Of a DNA stretch of 64,000 nt, positions 11,695 through 24,411 are shown one piece after another (positions within the stretch are counted from its first letter, which is position 1; each line of letters opens with the position of its first letter). Both the position numbers and the translations under genes were made by a program. Location of the stretch: the NCBI GenBank assembly GCA_021307315.1, contig JAJSPD010000031.1:1-64000 (forward strand), in the 5' to 3' direction. The notes beneath the pieces are model-generated. The model searched no databases and was not told the origin of the DNA. It saw only the letters and a list, made by a program, of their open reading frames with translations. Source of the DNA: Bisporella sp. PMI_857 (lineage: Eukaryota > Ascomycota > Leotiomycetes > Helotiales > Helotiaceae).

Positions 11695-13160
11695 AAAGGT
11701 TGAGAATTATTGGTGATAACCTTCGGCTAGACCAAGAAATTGGAGGTCGAAGGTTGTATAGAGCACTTCACCTGTCATGTATGAAAAAAAAAGACTACCA
11801 ATCTATGTTATTTTGAATCTATAATTCTTCTACCGACAGGACTTTATGAATCTCATGAGACAGAAAGAGCAAGATCACCATGCATCATATCGCCAGTGTA
11901 TTGCGCCTTCAGCCCTCGACCGCCGATAATTCTGCCCCTTGTATGTTTGATGAATATGCTGAACTAGATATATAGTTTAATGGAGCATCATGAATGAAAT
12001 TGAAACGTATTTGGGGGCGGGCCGGATGAATTCCTATGGGAATTGCAAGTAGAAATAACTCTGCTGGATTAGGCAAGACTTGCTGTAGCTGGGCGAAACG
12101 TCTCTAACAATGCAACAATACATAGAACAAAAAGTAATCTTGGAGCTCTTGTAGTTAGATAATCTCGCATAAACCCCGAAATAAGATGAACACAAGCATA
12201 CCAGATCCCTTTTAGATTTGTCATGATAGTCTGTTGAATGATAGTGAGTGTCCAGGTGAAGATCGTCCATTCGGGGTAGTATAGTTGCTCTCCATAGCAG
12301 CCAAATACCTCTTATACTAGTAGGCAAGCCATTTCAAAAGATCGACTAATTCAGTGCGCCGCTATTGAGTGAGCGCCACTTCCCAAACGACATGTTGGCA
12401 GATTCCTCGAGTATGAGCAGTCTTGATTCTTCTCGTGTTTGTGACTGATAAGATTGCAGAGAGGCAGCCCATAGGGCCAGCTTATTCGTAGTCGCGTATA
12501 TTGCTTCTTTATTTCCTCTTTCTTCAATCGGAAAGTGGAGCAATAACTATTTTATTGTCAGCAAGGAAGGTTTTTCTAGGCCACGCTGGCCAAGCAGCCA
12601 TGTTAACTGAATCCTTTAACCTCCTGCTAGAGTTATTACTAGTCAGGTACGCGATTTGTGCAGTGTGGGGGGTTAGTCAATGGGAATGGAAAACAATGAC
12701 AGGGAAAGCAACAACATTGCCGTCATGCTAGTTAAAGTGACATGCAGGCGGAAGGAGGAAATTTGTGGGGGACACAACCACGTGGGACCGTTGAACAGGT
12801 AACAGAATTTAGGTACAGGCAACTTGGAGGTGCAGGTGGGGGTTGCAGGTAAGTAAGGTTGCAGACACAGCTGTGAAGCCTCAGATTTTCTATCTATCTA
12901 TTAGACTATTTTGACCTTCTCATATTGTCGTCGAGAAGCTTTTCCAGAAACACCAGATACAAGACCCATCAAGGGTTGCCTTGGGAGCAAAAAGTATTCG
13001 ATGAAAGAAACCAAAACGTATCCAAGAAGAATAGATGACATCGCCTCGACACGGGAGTCCTCGGGTACGTTCGCGAGACCCAGCCGCGAACGTTGGGGAC
13101 CTATCTTACTTTCCAAGTATTAAATGAAAATATTAAGGCGTTGGGAGATGTGGCTGCATC
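11695..13160. other. Intergenic region
   Basis: This lies between the convergent regulator and aldolase genes. A minus-strand frame at 12901-13116 reads like protein but has no ATG at its start and no splice partner, so it is not called. The rest shows no gene. Confidence 0.5.
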
Positions 13161-14312
13161 CTATAGACTTTTCTCCAACGTGACCAGCTCTCGAAATCCC
13201 TCTTTCCACTTTAAAGTCTCAGCGGTCGTTGGCCTCGGCAAAGGGCTTCGTGCGTATCCGCCATACCCGAGCCAGCTCTCCATGCCGGCCTTGGTGCTGA
13301 CAATGCCGCCTTGAATAGCCGCCCAATCACCCCTGGCAACAATCTCTTGCATGTTCTGTGCCTCAACCACCTTTCCCTCACGGTACAGACGGATTATTTC
13401 AATGCAAGCCTTGGGCGCGATATTTGCCAGCCCCGCCAAGATCCCATGACCACCTCCAAGGATGCTTTGTAGAGTGAAGTCCGCACTTCCTCCCAAAACT
13501 AAAAATGGCGGTTGGGTATTGAGCGATTGTTGCTTCGCTGGTTTCGTTGCGGCAGCGATTCGGTTTAACTTTCCAGTATTTCCGCATGTGAGCTTCACAC
13601 CGACAATATTCGAGTGTGCCGAAAGCTGAATTATGATATCAGAAGAGAGATCCATGCCAGACACTGCGCCTGGGTAATTATAGATGACGATCGGGATGGG
13701 CGATTGATTTGCCACAGTGGTATAGAATTCGATGACGCTCGCGGATGATGGTGCGAATAGTGGTGCATAATATGACGGTGGGAGGATGAGTGCATAGTCA
13801 CCGCCCGCAGCTTGCGCCTCTCGACATAGTTGGATGGTCTCACGCACCGATTGAGCTCCACAGCCAACAAGGATCGGAAGATGGGCAAAGCCGGCTTCGA
13901 TGAGCGCCGAGCGGGTGGTGGAAGTTACAGTCTGTCTCTCGGAATGGGTGAGATGGACTGCTTCGCCATTAGAGCCTTGTGTAGTGAGACCCGTAACGCC
14001 AGCCTTTGCAAGGCGGACGGCGTGAGCCCCAATGGTTGCAGTGTCAAGATCTTCCGTAACTGGATCAAAGAAGCAAACGGTTGGGACGTAAACTCCTGGG
14101 GCTAATGGGCGATGCATTTGGTCTTCGGTGTCAAGGGAAGTGCTGCTATATGAAGAGCTGTACTGGGAATCGTTCAGTGGTGGCTCGGAATATATGTTAC
14201 TGATGTTGCTGCTAGAGTTACGAAGACCAGAACTAGTGACAGCCCGAAAAGATATGCTGAAAGGTTGCGTGAAACTGCCAGCCGGGGAAGGAGCGTCGTT
14301 ATGCGGAGACAT
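13161..14312 (-). CDS. Dihydrodipicolinate synthase/N-acetylneuraminate lyase-family aldolase
   Basis: A single-exon gene of 383 aa begins at the ATG at 14312; the open frame extends to 14381 but has no earlier ATG. The DapA-type (beta/alpha)8 barrel starts near residue 70 (APGVYVPTVCFFDP). It has the phosphate/pyruvate-binding motif as TQGSNGE (111-117), the proton-relay Tyr in YNYPG (Tyr211), and the Schiff-base lysine in GVKLTCGN (Lys240). The first 65 residues are Ser/Asn-rich extra sequence that could be a leader; Met66 is an alternative start. In fungi, relatives act as 4-hydroxy-2-oxoglutarate or 2-keto-3-deoxy sugar-acid aldolases rather than in lysine synthesis, since fungi make lysine by aminoadipate. 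The exact substrate is unknown. A TA-repeat tract at 14514-14527 lies about 200 bases upstream of the start. Confidence 0.9.
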   Translation of the reverse strand: MSPHNDAPSPAGSFTQPFSISFRAVTSSGLRNSSSNISNIYSEPPLNDSQYSSSYSSTSLDTEDQMHRPLAPGVYVPTVCFFDPVTEDLDTATIGAHAVRLAKAGVTGLTTQGSNGEAVHLTHSERQTVTSTTRSALIEAGFAHLPILVGCGAQSVRETIQLCREAQAAGGDYALILPPSYYAPLFAPSSASVIEFYTTVANQSPIPIVIYNYPGAVSGMDLSSDIIIQLSAHSNIVGVKLTCGNTGKLNRIAAATKPAKQQSLNTQPPFLVLGGSADFTLQSILGGGHGILAGLANIAPKACIEIIRLYREGKVVEAQNMQEIVARGDWAAIQGGIVSTKAGMESWLGYGGYARSPLPRPTTAETLKWKEGFRELVTLEKSL

Positions 14313-17300
14313 TCTGGAGGAAAGATGTGACAAATTCAACAATGGTTTGCGCCAGCTAGTGAATGGGCTTAAAGTGCACAATTATTCGGCCGAGCTTTTG
14401 GGGATTAAAGTCAAATGCAAAACAAGTCTAAAGGTGGACTTTGGAAGCGGCAAAGCAACAGCTGATGTCAGACTGGTGGAGAAGTGAAAGCAGGACGAAC
14501 TAGCTTTTGGACTATATATATATATGATGAGAGGGTGGATAGAAGGGTGCTGGGACGGAGTGGTAAGATAAAGACGGGAAACTTTTCTTCCTTTTAAGTA
14601 TACTAAAAACAAAAAAAAACAAAAAAAACATGTCATGATACGGCATGGCGCCGGATTAAGTATGAATTTCTTGTTCTGATTCCTGGTGAGAAGAATCGCC
14701 GTTTCGAGGTAGTCCCGTTTTTTTTTTAGGGGGGGGGAGTGGTGGTTGTGGTGGCGTGAACAGAAATTCCGAGGGGAAGGAAAGCCGGCGTCCCAAATAC
14801 ATGGGTTTGACTTAAAACGTGGGGGTAAGCCTCAAAAAGAGCTGCCTCGCCCCCTGCAAGAAGATGAATATGGCCTCGTGGTTTAAATCTTGGAGCAAAG
14901 CTGGGTCCCTGCTGAGGAGCCTTTTTCATTTTTGGCTGGCTGGGCTGGGCTGGCTAGCTGGTGGCTCTTCTTTTAGCGGTTCGAGTTTAGCAACGGGCGT
15001 CGGGCAACCCATGATGATGGCTTTTGTGTTTTCCTACGGTATGGCATAGCATGGCTAGTGAGCAAACCATAGCTCTGCTCCTGGAGCAAATATTAATAAT
15101 TATGTTGTAAGTAAGTACAGGAGGATCGTGAGATGCAGAAGTGCAATGGAAGCTGAAGTGACAGTGGCAATGACAACACATCAAAATACCAGCGTCGTCG
15201 AGCCAGCTGATCACTGAGCCGACACCGCAGTACAGAAAATCGAGTTAATTGCAAATAGAGCATCACCATTCGAGCCAGGCTGGACGTTCAATTACTGTTC
15301 AATCTGCTGACCTCATGTACCTGCCATTAAATTAAGAGAGACCTACCTCACCGGTTCATGCAGCAAGACTGAAAAGGGACGGCTAGAGATAGAACATGGC
15401 TTCTGCAGTGGCAGGCAGGCGATGCTCCTTCCTGTCGGGCCATTCTTGATTCCATAATCGTATAGTCGGTGAAGAAAAAGCTCTTTGCTTTTTCCCAGGT
15501 TCCTGAATCAACTTTCCATGCAGGGCGTGGCAGCCACGATCCTGTCGGGCGACTAGGTTGGATAGAAAAAGCAATAGCAGATTCTTCCCCAGTGAGGGAG
15601 TGACCAGGTACCGGTACCTTATGCAGGAAAGGAGGCTCAACATACTGATCTAACAACTAACTGCTCCTGACGCAAGAGCGTTCGAATCAAACGAAACAGA
15701 GGAGGCTTTCTTGTCGTTGGCGTTGATCTCCTCACGGATGTGCCAATGGAATGCAATGCAGCGAACGGGATTTAGTTGAATAAGTGCAGTTTGATGCTAA
15801 TACCATGATTGGCGGGTGAAGGCTAGAACGTGTGGTTCTACGTCAGGCGTAGATCGTGTGCCGGTTTTTGCTCATAGGCGATCAGGAGGAGCTGAGTTGT
15901 TGTTGACATTGGAAAAAAGAAGCAGTCAATAATACTGCAATGGTCAGCAATCAGGCGTCGCTGGATCGCTGCATTACTGTACAGTAGAGTACAGTATTGG
16001 CGGAACGGCAAGGGGGGTGTAGTGGAAACACGCTGAGGGTTCCGGGTCCTGGAGCCCCTGTAAATACAGGACTGGCACTGCAGTCACGACTCTATCCACT
16101 GTATTGTACTATCGTGTACCGTCCTGTACCGTCCTGTACCGTACCATACTGTACAGTAAAAAGTTGCTGTTCTGTCCTTGGGGCGGGGGTGGAAAGTGTG
16201 GTCGCTCTCCCCACACATCGATTCTCTAATGCCTGAGCCGCCCCCCGGCGCTCGCGTCCTTGTCATCTGGTGATCATACTATTAGGGGATAGTCGTGATC
16301 CACCTTCACGACCTCTTGGAAGCTGCCCAGTGCGTTATTTCGTGGGGGTGGAGTGGATTACATGAGAAAAAAAGAAAGAAAGGAGTCAGGTGGAAATGGC
16401 TGATGCTGGTGATGGGGAGTGGTGACGACAATGGAATAAATTCATAAGGCGATTGAGCCAGCAGCATCCGTAGATGGTACATACACCATCCACCGCCCCG
16501 CCGTTGCAAGTTAAGGGAAGTTTATGCCCAAGTTGCATGCTGCATTTGCGCATACTACTAGTTATTGATGGTACATTTGGACGCAGGTTCATGAGATTCA
16601 TCTTGCGTCTTCGATGAGACTCGCTGGATCTCACTCGCCTACCTACATGGTGGAATTCCCCTCATTTCCAGCATGTAGTGATACCCAAAATTACTCCATA
16701 CTAGCCGTAGGAAAGGTATACGACGCGGGAATCTGATCATTCCTTCAGAACAAGTTTTTCCTATACGCAACAACAGCTTAGTGTTTTCCTTCTAGACTTC
16801 CGCCGACTGACCATGATTTAATTTAGGATTTTGGTGCACGGTATCCGCAAGAAGAGGCACGTGCAGAATTGCCCATCAGAACTGCGTTTGTTCCGCTCCG
16901 CGTAGTGTCATTGATTATATGATTAGTTCTGGGGGACAAGTCTACTGTATGCCCGAGTGTCTCAATACGTGGGGGAAATCATTCGCCTTGGTGACTGGTG
17001 ACCACCATCTATTGTCCGAGCAGGTACTCATTTAGGTACTTGTGGATCGGAGAACCTCAAAAGTATGCGACCTGCTTTTCTAGGCAATTCAGATGCATAG
17101 CGGATCCTTTTCTGCAGGATCTGTATGGTAGTTTGATTCTAGATGTATCGCAAAGGTGGCCTTCTTCGAGAATTTCTACTCTACTTCGAATGCTCTTGAG
17201 CCTTTGCCATGAACAGCGCAAGCGCAAGCTCGTCGAGGATATTGCTCTGTGTTTTGAAGACACTACAATGACCCGCAACTGTGAGCACATTGCTTCTTGC

Positions 17301-18988
17301 TTCATGTTCTGGTGGGCTATGGCGCTTTCAGCATTCAGCTGAGTCCTTTGTTTTCCCATTCCATTCTCCACCCTTTGCATTTAGGTTCCCTCCACCTAAA
17401 GGTCATATTCTGATTCTCGAGCCAAATTTCTATCGAGATCTATTCAATTGCTGATCGAACATTTCGTCCGATGCCATGCATATCAACATAGATTATGAGC
17501 CAGACCATGCGCATTTACATGGACAGTCCTTGTCCCCATATTTCTAGATAGTGCAGGCGATAGCCGATCCCCTCAAGACTTCATAGCTAGCAAGTGTTGG
17601 GGGATTCCAGATTGTTGATATTGGGGCTCACACTATACCTCGCATAGTATAAATTATCCCCACTCCCTCTTAGAGCATTGATCCTGGGAGACGGCTTAAA
17701 AGTCAGTCTCTATTCATATAGCGTTTTTCAACTGGTCACAATTGCATATCTCGAAGAAGAGATTTCGCTTCACGAAGCTCCAAAAGCACTATTGATTCTT
17801 GTCAAGGAGCCGCAAAGCTCAGCTGCTAAATACGTTGTATCGTATCTGCAGATTACTCAGGACGTATATTAAGGGATGTTTTCCCTCAATCGGACCTAGA
17901 ATGCACGAGGATTTCCAAGGCAATTTTGCCCCTCATAACCCCTCACAACCCCTCATTGTAACAAGGTGGTATCTGCACCTCATATTGCATACATAATACG
18001 CCATAGATCTAGTTTTATGGTCTTTAATTTGTTGGATTCCGGATGAGCCCTTCTCTATGTTTTTGGGGATTGTGGGGAAGTGCAGATGACGTGGAGGCTA
18101 TTCTCATGCCTACTTGGCCAAAGTTCACGAGGGCTGTGCCGTACAAAGTTACCGTTTAGGAACGCACATTGGAAGCTTTGGGCTGCTTCTACAATGAGAG
18201 GGGGACAACTATTGTTTGATATTCGAAGGATGGATTTCCTTGCTTACCCTCTCAGCAAGGATTTATCCTCTATGTGGGTCATTCTGGAAATTTTAGCCAC
18301 GTATGATTACATGTATCGGTTCGGGTAGTACTATGCGGTAGCAGCAAGTAGCCACTTGAAGGTGAAAATATCTTTCTATATCTTGGCCCAGCTCTGCTGC
18401 ACCTGCCGTCAAAATCCGAGGTAACATCCGAGGTCGAGCAGTTCGCTATCCCATAGGCATTCCAGATTGATCTATTCATTACCTACAATAGCGCCACTAT
18501 TATCTAAGACCTCCACAGGTGGACCGAATGCACCACAATTTTGTGTGGCAAATATATTTATGTACTGCCTCGACCATGTTAGTATCGTGGAGACGAAGGA
18601 GCGTTCGACATGCTTGGTAAGTATCCCGATTCGTGGGCAAACGGAGAACGACGGCTAACATGCAACTGCAGAACAGTGATTTTGATTTATAATTTGAGAG
18701 GAATGTTGGCGTGGGGAAGACAAAGGAGACTCAACGAGAACACCACTTGACTTTATCCGAAATAGTAAGAGCCCATCCCATTTTCGTTTGCCAGGAACAC
18801 ATGCAAACAAAACATTCGATGAAAGGAGAATCGAGAGTTGTTTCGTTTCGCGCCACTGTACCATGACTTGCATACCCGTAGGTTGAGCCTACATAATGCA
18901 TCTTTTGGCCATTTATAGCCAGAAATATCTAACCAGATATGTGTTAACCTTACTGTTATAGATGATATTTGTGCCAGGGCTATACCTT
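14313..18988. other. Gene-poor intergenic region
   Basis: I found no gene here. Short overlapping frames on both strands lack domains and splice logic. It contains the TA-repeat tract near 14520, several poly-A/T runs, and a local cluster of TGTACCGTCC-type repeats (about 16108-16160). The first few hundred bases probably hold the aldolase promoter. Confidence 0.45.
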
Positions 18989-19632
18989 TTAAGCTCGTCC
19001 CCAGCAAACTGAATAACCATTGTCATAGAGCTGGATCCCAAGTTCATGTGGAAAATGCTTATTACTTTCACTTTCATTTTCAAGCTTTCGAAATATTCTC
19101 ACAGTTCCTAAATATGCTACAATAGTACCTGGTCTCCAAAAACCACCCCTTCCAATGAGAATCCCGGTTCTGCTCTTGGAGAGTCGACCATGGTGTAGGT
19201 CATAGCCGTTGTTGCTCCAAGCCATAATGCTCAGAGTCGCGGACTTCTGAGGAGAGTGTTGTGTGGGAGCCTTCGAGGTCTCCTTTGGAATGTCTTCGAT
19301 AGTTGGTATTTTGAGCCCCATCGATATTGCCGCCATCGAGCTAGCAGCTGTTGCTTTGGTGACTTTTGCCGGCCAGTTTATGTTAGAGGTTGTCTTGTTC
19401 AGAGCCGTTTGCCTGGCTTGCGTGCTCTTTGGTGCAGGTGCCTTTGGATGGGAAGTTTTTGCTGCCTCTAGTGCTGCCATTTGCCTGCCTACAGTCACAT
19501 TTGATGCAGGAGCTTTAACACAATCCTCAACTTTTTTGGAGCAACTTCCTTTGTTGTAGTGTTCATCTTGACTCTGGGTTTCTTGCAAATTTTTCTGTCA
19601 CTACCTTTGAATAAACCTTCATTATTGCTCAT
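18989..19632 (-). pseudogene. Possible broken gene, Lys/Ala-rich product, unidentified
   Basis: Minus-strand reading from ATG at 19632 gives a Lys-rich start (MSNNEGLFKG, then many Lys) but stops after about 65 codons. An overlapping frame then carries an Ala/Lys/Pro-rich stretch of about 199 codons to 18989 that has no ATG at its head. The two halves could be joined by an intron or represent a frameshift; no clean donor/acceptor pair was found. No family is recognised. It may equally be chance coding potential. Confidence 0.28.
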
Positions 19633-20283
19633 AGTCTCACGCTCTCTCTTCTCCAATTGATATACCCGAGTCAATATGCGACCAAGCTTCTACCAAGTCA
19701 AGGAGAAACACAGGATATACCTCCTGGCGTCACAACGCATTTTATTCCGCTACACTGGGTATATTCCTGGCCAATAAAAGAATGTGATTTTGTCTTATCC
19801 TTATGCCTAGCAAACTCAATAAGCATTAATGACGCTCGCTCAGTCCTCGCTAAAAATGCTCAAGAGAACACTCCCTGGCAATATGTGAGAGCGGGTAGTT
19901 ATTGAGGCAGTGAAAATAGGCAGCTTTGGAAATTCATCACATGTTCAAACACCAAGATAGCAACTGTAAATCGCATCAAGATCCCGAGAGAATGAACTAT
20001 TCAGAAGTGGCGTGAGCAAAGAATTGGTTTTTATGACCCAGCCATGGGTAAAATTCTTGTCATTCAGTCCTTGTGCAGCGGGGTAATCCTCACTTAACCT
20101 TCATTCTATGTATTACCACCACCTTTTATTAAAATAGATATCAATTCCAATAAACATCGTATAGGCTTGAAAATAAATCAATAGAAAGTTCTTGATCTTT
20201 CCTCAATATTTTGTATACCAACTTTTTGCTTTACGCAACGTTTTCACTCGTGATTCTACAAAATTTACAAGAGCATTAATAAG
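19633..20283. other. Intergenic, becoming AT-rich
   Basis: No gene is seen. AT content rises towards the LTR relics that follow. Confidence 0.45.
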
Positions 20284-20425
20284 TGTCACATGCGGCCGCT
20301 TGATAACACGTGACTTACTATAGCTGAGCTCCCAGGAGCTCCTCTCTCTTTCTTAGCTTTAGGTTCTCTTGTATTATACCACCGTTGTCCCCTGTATCTG
20401 TAGATGCACAGCGCGTGCTGTGACA
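20284..20425. mobile_element. LTR relic, TGTCACA...TGTGACA
   Basis: A 142-bp segment begins TGTCACA and ends TGTGACA, so it has inverted TG...CA ends like the solo LTR at 3102-3263. Inside are TAACACGTGA, GAGCTC and TTAGCTTTAGGTTCTCTTGTA (20353-20373), a diverged form of the shared LTR motif. No flanking duplication is visible, so the edges may be eroded. Confidence 0.58.
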
Positions 20426-20637
20426 TCTGTGATTCGCAATATTGACTATTCGAGGTTCCGTACGCATATAATTCATTTTTTAAAACTAACTTGTAAGATT
20501 CGATGTGTTGTTAGCAATAAAACACTCGTTTGAATACTGTTTTTAATTTAGTAGTTAGCTTTAATAAAATCGGACAACTAAAATACTACTTGAGTCAATT
20601 ATCACGATTGACCGCGTGATTACATACAACTATACCT

Positions 20638-20774
20638 TATTTGGATTAATAACACGTGATACAGAACTTTCCAAGGGAGATCCTCTCGAGCTCTACCTTC
20701 ACTCTTTAGTTTAGTATTCTTGTAATTGAACCTTACAGGCAGCTTGCAAAAGTGTTTGTATTGGCTTCGTGACA
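20638..20774. mobile_element. LTR relic of the same family, left edge uncertain
   Basis: TAACACGTGA, CGAGCTCT and TTTAGTTTAGTATTCTTGTA (20705-20724) occur in the same order as in the relic at 20284, and the segment ends CGTGACA at 20774. It lies in AT-rich DNA. The start is not definable by eye. Confidence 0.5.
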
Positions 20775-21511
20775 GTAATATCGAATTCTTTAAAAAGTTT
20801 TCGTACGAGTCGATAAATAGCTCGAATTTTACTTTTTATTAAAAACTTTTAGCTGGCTGGAGCGTATTGCGAACCGCTGTCGCGATTACGTTTGGAGATT
20901 CCCTACTCAAAACAGCCAATATAATAGAGCTTCTTGCCTCATTAGAAAGATGGCCTTTAGCTTTGTGATCTACAATTAACTAGCGAGCCAAATTTTTTGC
21001 GTCGAGTAGGTTTGTTGTGGTGATGAAAAAGGTAGTAAGTTGGGTTCATCGTGTACGCGTAGAGTGGGTGGGGCATGCACAAAGGCTATATGACCGTGAT
21101 TTTATATCGCTCGTGACATTGCAAGCAGAAATCAAGACATGTTGCAATCAAACAAATCAAGAGTGAAGCAAAGAATCCCCAAATCTTGAGAAGAAACATG
21201 TATCCATTTCTTCCTGGAAGCCAGATGGTTTGTCTCTAGCCTAGCCCCACCATAAGTTCCAACCACCAAATCCATGGCAAGCCTGACTCACCATGCACTT
21301 GGTTTCCGAAGAGGCACTCTAAACCTTGGCGCATCTACATCATGAAAGGGCTCAAGAGAGCGTCAGCTCGGAAAGCTGTTTGTGGATGCTCCAGAGCCTG
21401 CAACTTTGCTGTGCCGGATTTATTGCATAAGCTATCACAACAAACGCGTCATATTCATCACCATAAACAGTGGAACCCGAATCAATTGACCTTTAAACGG
21501 CAAAATCGATA
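20775..21511. other. Intergenic region upstream of the transporter
   Basis: No gene is seen. The region passes from AT-rich to normal composition and must hold the promoter of the transporter gene, but no specific site can be named. Confidence 0.45.
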
Positions 21512-23029
21512 ATGGCTACAACATTCTTGCACAGAGCTACTGAAGAGCTCGGGCTTATTACTCTATGGCTCTCGAGTCGTGACACCAAGCTGCTCTACGC
21601 GCAACGTTTTGTTCGGATGTTTGCTTATGGCGGATCAACACTCATCCTTGTTGCCTACTTAGCTTCATTCAACTACACAAGATCAGAGATTGGGGCTTTT
21701 CACTCGCTGACACTGGCTGGCGATGTCGTGATTAGCCTAATATTAACTGTATTCGCAGATGCGGTTAGAAGGCGGGCTGTTCTTGCTCTAGGAGCTTTGC
21801 TTCTCTCTGGAAGCGGCATCGTCTTTGCACTATCGGAAAACTACTGGATACTCCTAGCTAGTGCTATACTTGGTGTCATCAGTCCAAGGTATGTTAGCCA
21901 TACAAAATTTTAACAAGGCTAATGTTTGTCTGTAGCGGGAATGAGATAGGGCCGTTTCGAGCCATCGAAGAGTCTATCTTGGCACAACTTACAGAGAAGC
22001 GCAGACGAAGCGATATATATGCTTGGTACGCATTACTTGGACAAGCGGGAGTTGCTTGCGGTATGATGATCTCTGGATGGTCGATCAACTATATGCGGAG
22101 AGAGCTGGCTTGGCAGATAACTAAAGCCTACAAAAGTGTTTTCTGGGGATATGCGGTTTTGGGATTGCTGAATTTTGGATTGGCTTTATCTCTAAGCAAG
22201 ACGGTTGAGGCACCGGGACAGATTGTTGCTGCAGTGGACAATGAAAGCACTCCACTCTTGGGAAATGAAATCGAGGATTCAGAGCTTAGGAAGCCTAAGT
22301 TTATGTCGATGCTGCCACAAATCGCGCCCGAATCAAGAGCCATTGTTCTGAGCATTAGTATCTTGTTTGCGCTCGATTCATTCTCCTCAGGGCTGGTTCC
22401 TATGTAAGCCCGCAATCCATCTACAGAATCTGCTACTAATATGAGTATAAAGGTCTTGGATTACCTTTTTCTTCCAGACAAAATTCGACCTCATGGAAGG
22501 CAAGCTAGGAACACTTTTCTTCTTGACCAGCGGGACTACGGCTCTCTCCATGCTCGTTGCTGCGTCCATTGCAAAAAGAATTGGCAATATTCGCACCATG
22601 GTCTTCACTCACCTCCCATCTTCAATATTCCTTGCCCTGATTCCCGTACCAAATTCGGTTTCGCTCGCGATGCTTTTCCTCGGTCTCCGTGCTTCTACAG
22701 CTTCCATGGATACGGCTCCTCGCTCCGCATTTGTGGCAGCCGTTATCCGGGAGAATGAACGCACTGCCGTCATAGGCTTTACGAATGTAGTTAAAACAAT
22801 GGCACAGAGCTTAGGCCCTATGGTCACAGGGACACTTGCTGGTAAGAAATTATTCTGGCTCTCATTCTTGATTGCCGGTTCGCTCAAAGTTACGTATGAT
22901 CTGGGCATCCTTGCAATATTTGCGAACCACGAGAGTATAGAGGATAGGGATGGTAACGAGGAGACAACCGAAGAAGAAGCCAGTTCTCCAGGAAATGCAG
23001 CACTATATAGAAACCAACATGGACGTTGA
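21512..23029 (+). CDS. Major facilitator superfamily transporter
   Basis: Exons 21512-21888, 21936-22403 and 22453-23029 give about 473 aa. Splicing restores the family segments ISPSGNEIGPFRAIEES at the first junction and GLVPMSWITFFFQTKFDLM at the second, which fixes both introns (47 and 49 nt). The protein has about 11-12 hydrophobic segments, with a charged central loop (residues roughly 240-265) between the two halves. It resembles the uncharacterised fungal MFS group that includes yeast YJR124C; substrate unknown. The C-terminal tail is acidic. It is likely a plasma or organelle membrane protein. The neighbours give no pathway clue. Confidence 0.9.
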
Positions 23030-23350
23030 AGGTAAAGTCTAGGCTCAACTGAAAGTATAGGACTTCGGCCTCTCAAAAGGGAATTGGCAAGATGCGTGTT
23101 CCTAATGTCATAAAGCACTCAAAAAAAGTTTGTGTACATGTTGAAGATAGTATAGGGGAAGAAATAGAATGGAATACCCGACTTTTGAGCTCAGATGTGG
23201 CGTACTCTCCCACCACAAAAAGAAGCACGTATCCACTTTCTCTCCATCGAATCCTTAATGCCCACGTCAGTATTGGCCAGAACCAGCACCGGCCTCCCAC
23301 CAAAAAAAACCAAATATATCATGTCATGAGTAGTCCGCAATGTTTTATCT

Positions 23351-24411
23351 TTATGGAGGCGTACTATCAAGAGCTCTATTATGACTAAGAGTAAATTGAC
23401 GAGTATATGGCTTAACCTCAGGTTTCAAAGTAGCTACGACTACAGTGGGACTTTCTTCCGGCGAAGTCGTCATCAATGGCAACTGAAATTGTTCAGTGTT
23501 GAGTGCAGAACTCAGATCTGCGTGAGACATTTGGCGCATTGAAGGCTGAGTTCGAGGAAGACAGATTTGGCCAGTCTCAGATAGGGGCATGCTCTGTGAG
23601 CGTATCAGGTGATGTGGATATGGAGGTCGATCGTAAATTACAGTCGGCCGCGTTGAGATTGAACGACTGGGAATCTGAGCAAGGTCCGCAAACAAGGGAA
23701 GACTTTGATCGTGTTCCCTCAGTAAGTCTTCTACAGTGACTGCTTGTGATGGTAGTTGAGACTCTTCAAGAAAAGAACCTGAGAGTCCCTGTGCAAGCCG
23801 ACATTGTGGGTGGTGCTGGTTCCCGCATTCTACACAGTGTGATGCTGGAGTCCCAGGAGCGTAGCCCGAATTCGTCTGAATATGTTGGTCAGTCCATGCC
23901 TTCTATCATGTCTGCATGACTCACGTCGGGCCCAGCTACGGGTTCATAGGCCGATTTATTAATATTCCTGTCAACCTCCAAGGGGGAGTAAAAAACATCC
24001 TCCACATGTCCACCAAAGGTAGGGTTTGGCACAGCACGAAACGGACTTGTTGAGGGGGAGGTAAGCACCGGAGAAGAGTACAGCAACGTCATCCGGGTTC
24101 CGCCCACAGAAGGAGGCAGATAATCCCTTTGAGCAAGGCCGAAGCCTTGCTCAACTGGTCCATCATCCTCTGATCCATGGCGATATCCTCCCCTAGGAGA
24201 ACCTGGATGTGAGCCATAGTTTTTACCACGATTTGGAAGCATCTGTAGGTCAGCGAGAGTCGAGTCTGATATAGCGTAGGGCTTACAATGGCAGGAAGGT
24301 TGGTCTGATCTCGGAGAGTAACGCTTCCGAGAGTGAGTTTGACAAGTGGGATAATATCCTAGCTCGGTTATGGTTGTTTCCTGTTTCCTGTTTCGAGGTC
24401 GGAGGCGTCAT
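23351..24411 (-). CDS. Hypothetical protein, exon structure unresolved
   Basis: Minus strand. An ATG at 24411 opens a 42-codon exon (begins MTPPTSKQ) ending at a good donor (GTAAGC) near 24286. A CTACAG acceptor precedes 24242. After it, two frames are open: one in phase with the first exon, reading a helical segment (AHIQVLLGEDIAMDQRM) and stopping after about 55 codons, and another starting at the ATG at 24242 that is Pro/Ser-rich. The second frame can be spliced (GTGAGT...TTCAG, about 23926-23885) onto a long frame ending at 23351. No domain is recognised. A gene is plausible but the correct model is not clear. Confidence 0.4.

Noticed and set aside
12901..13116. Protein-like minus-strand frame upstream of the aldolase stop
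   Set aside because: It has no ATG at its start, no supporting splice site and no known family.
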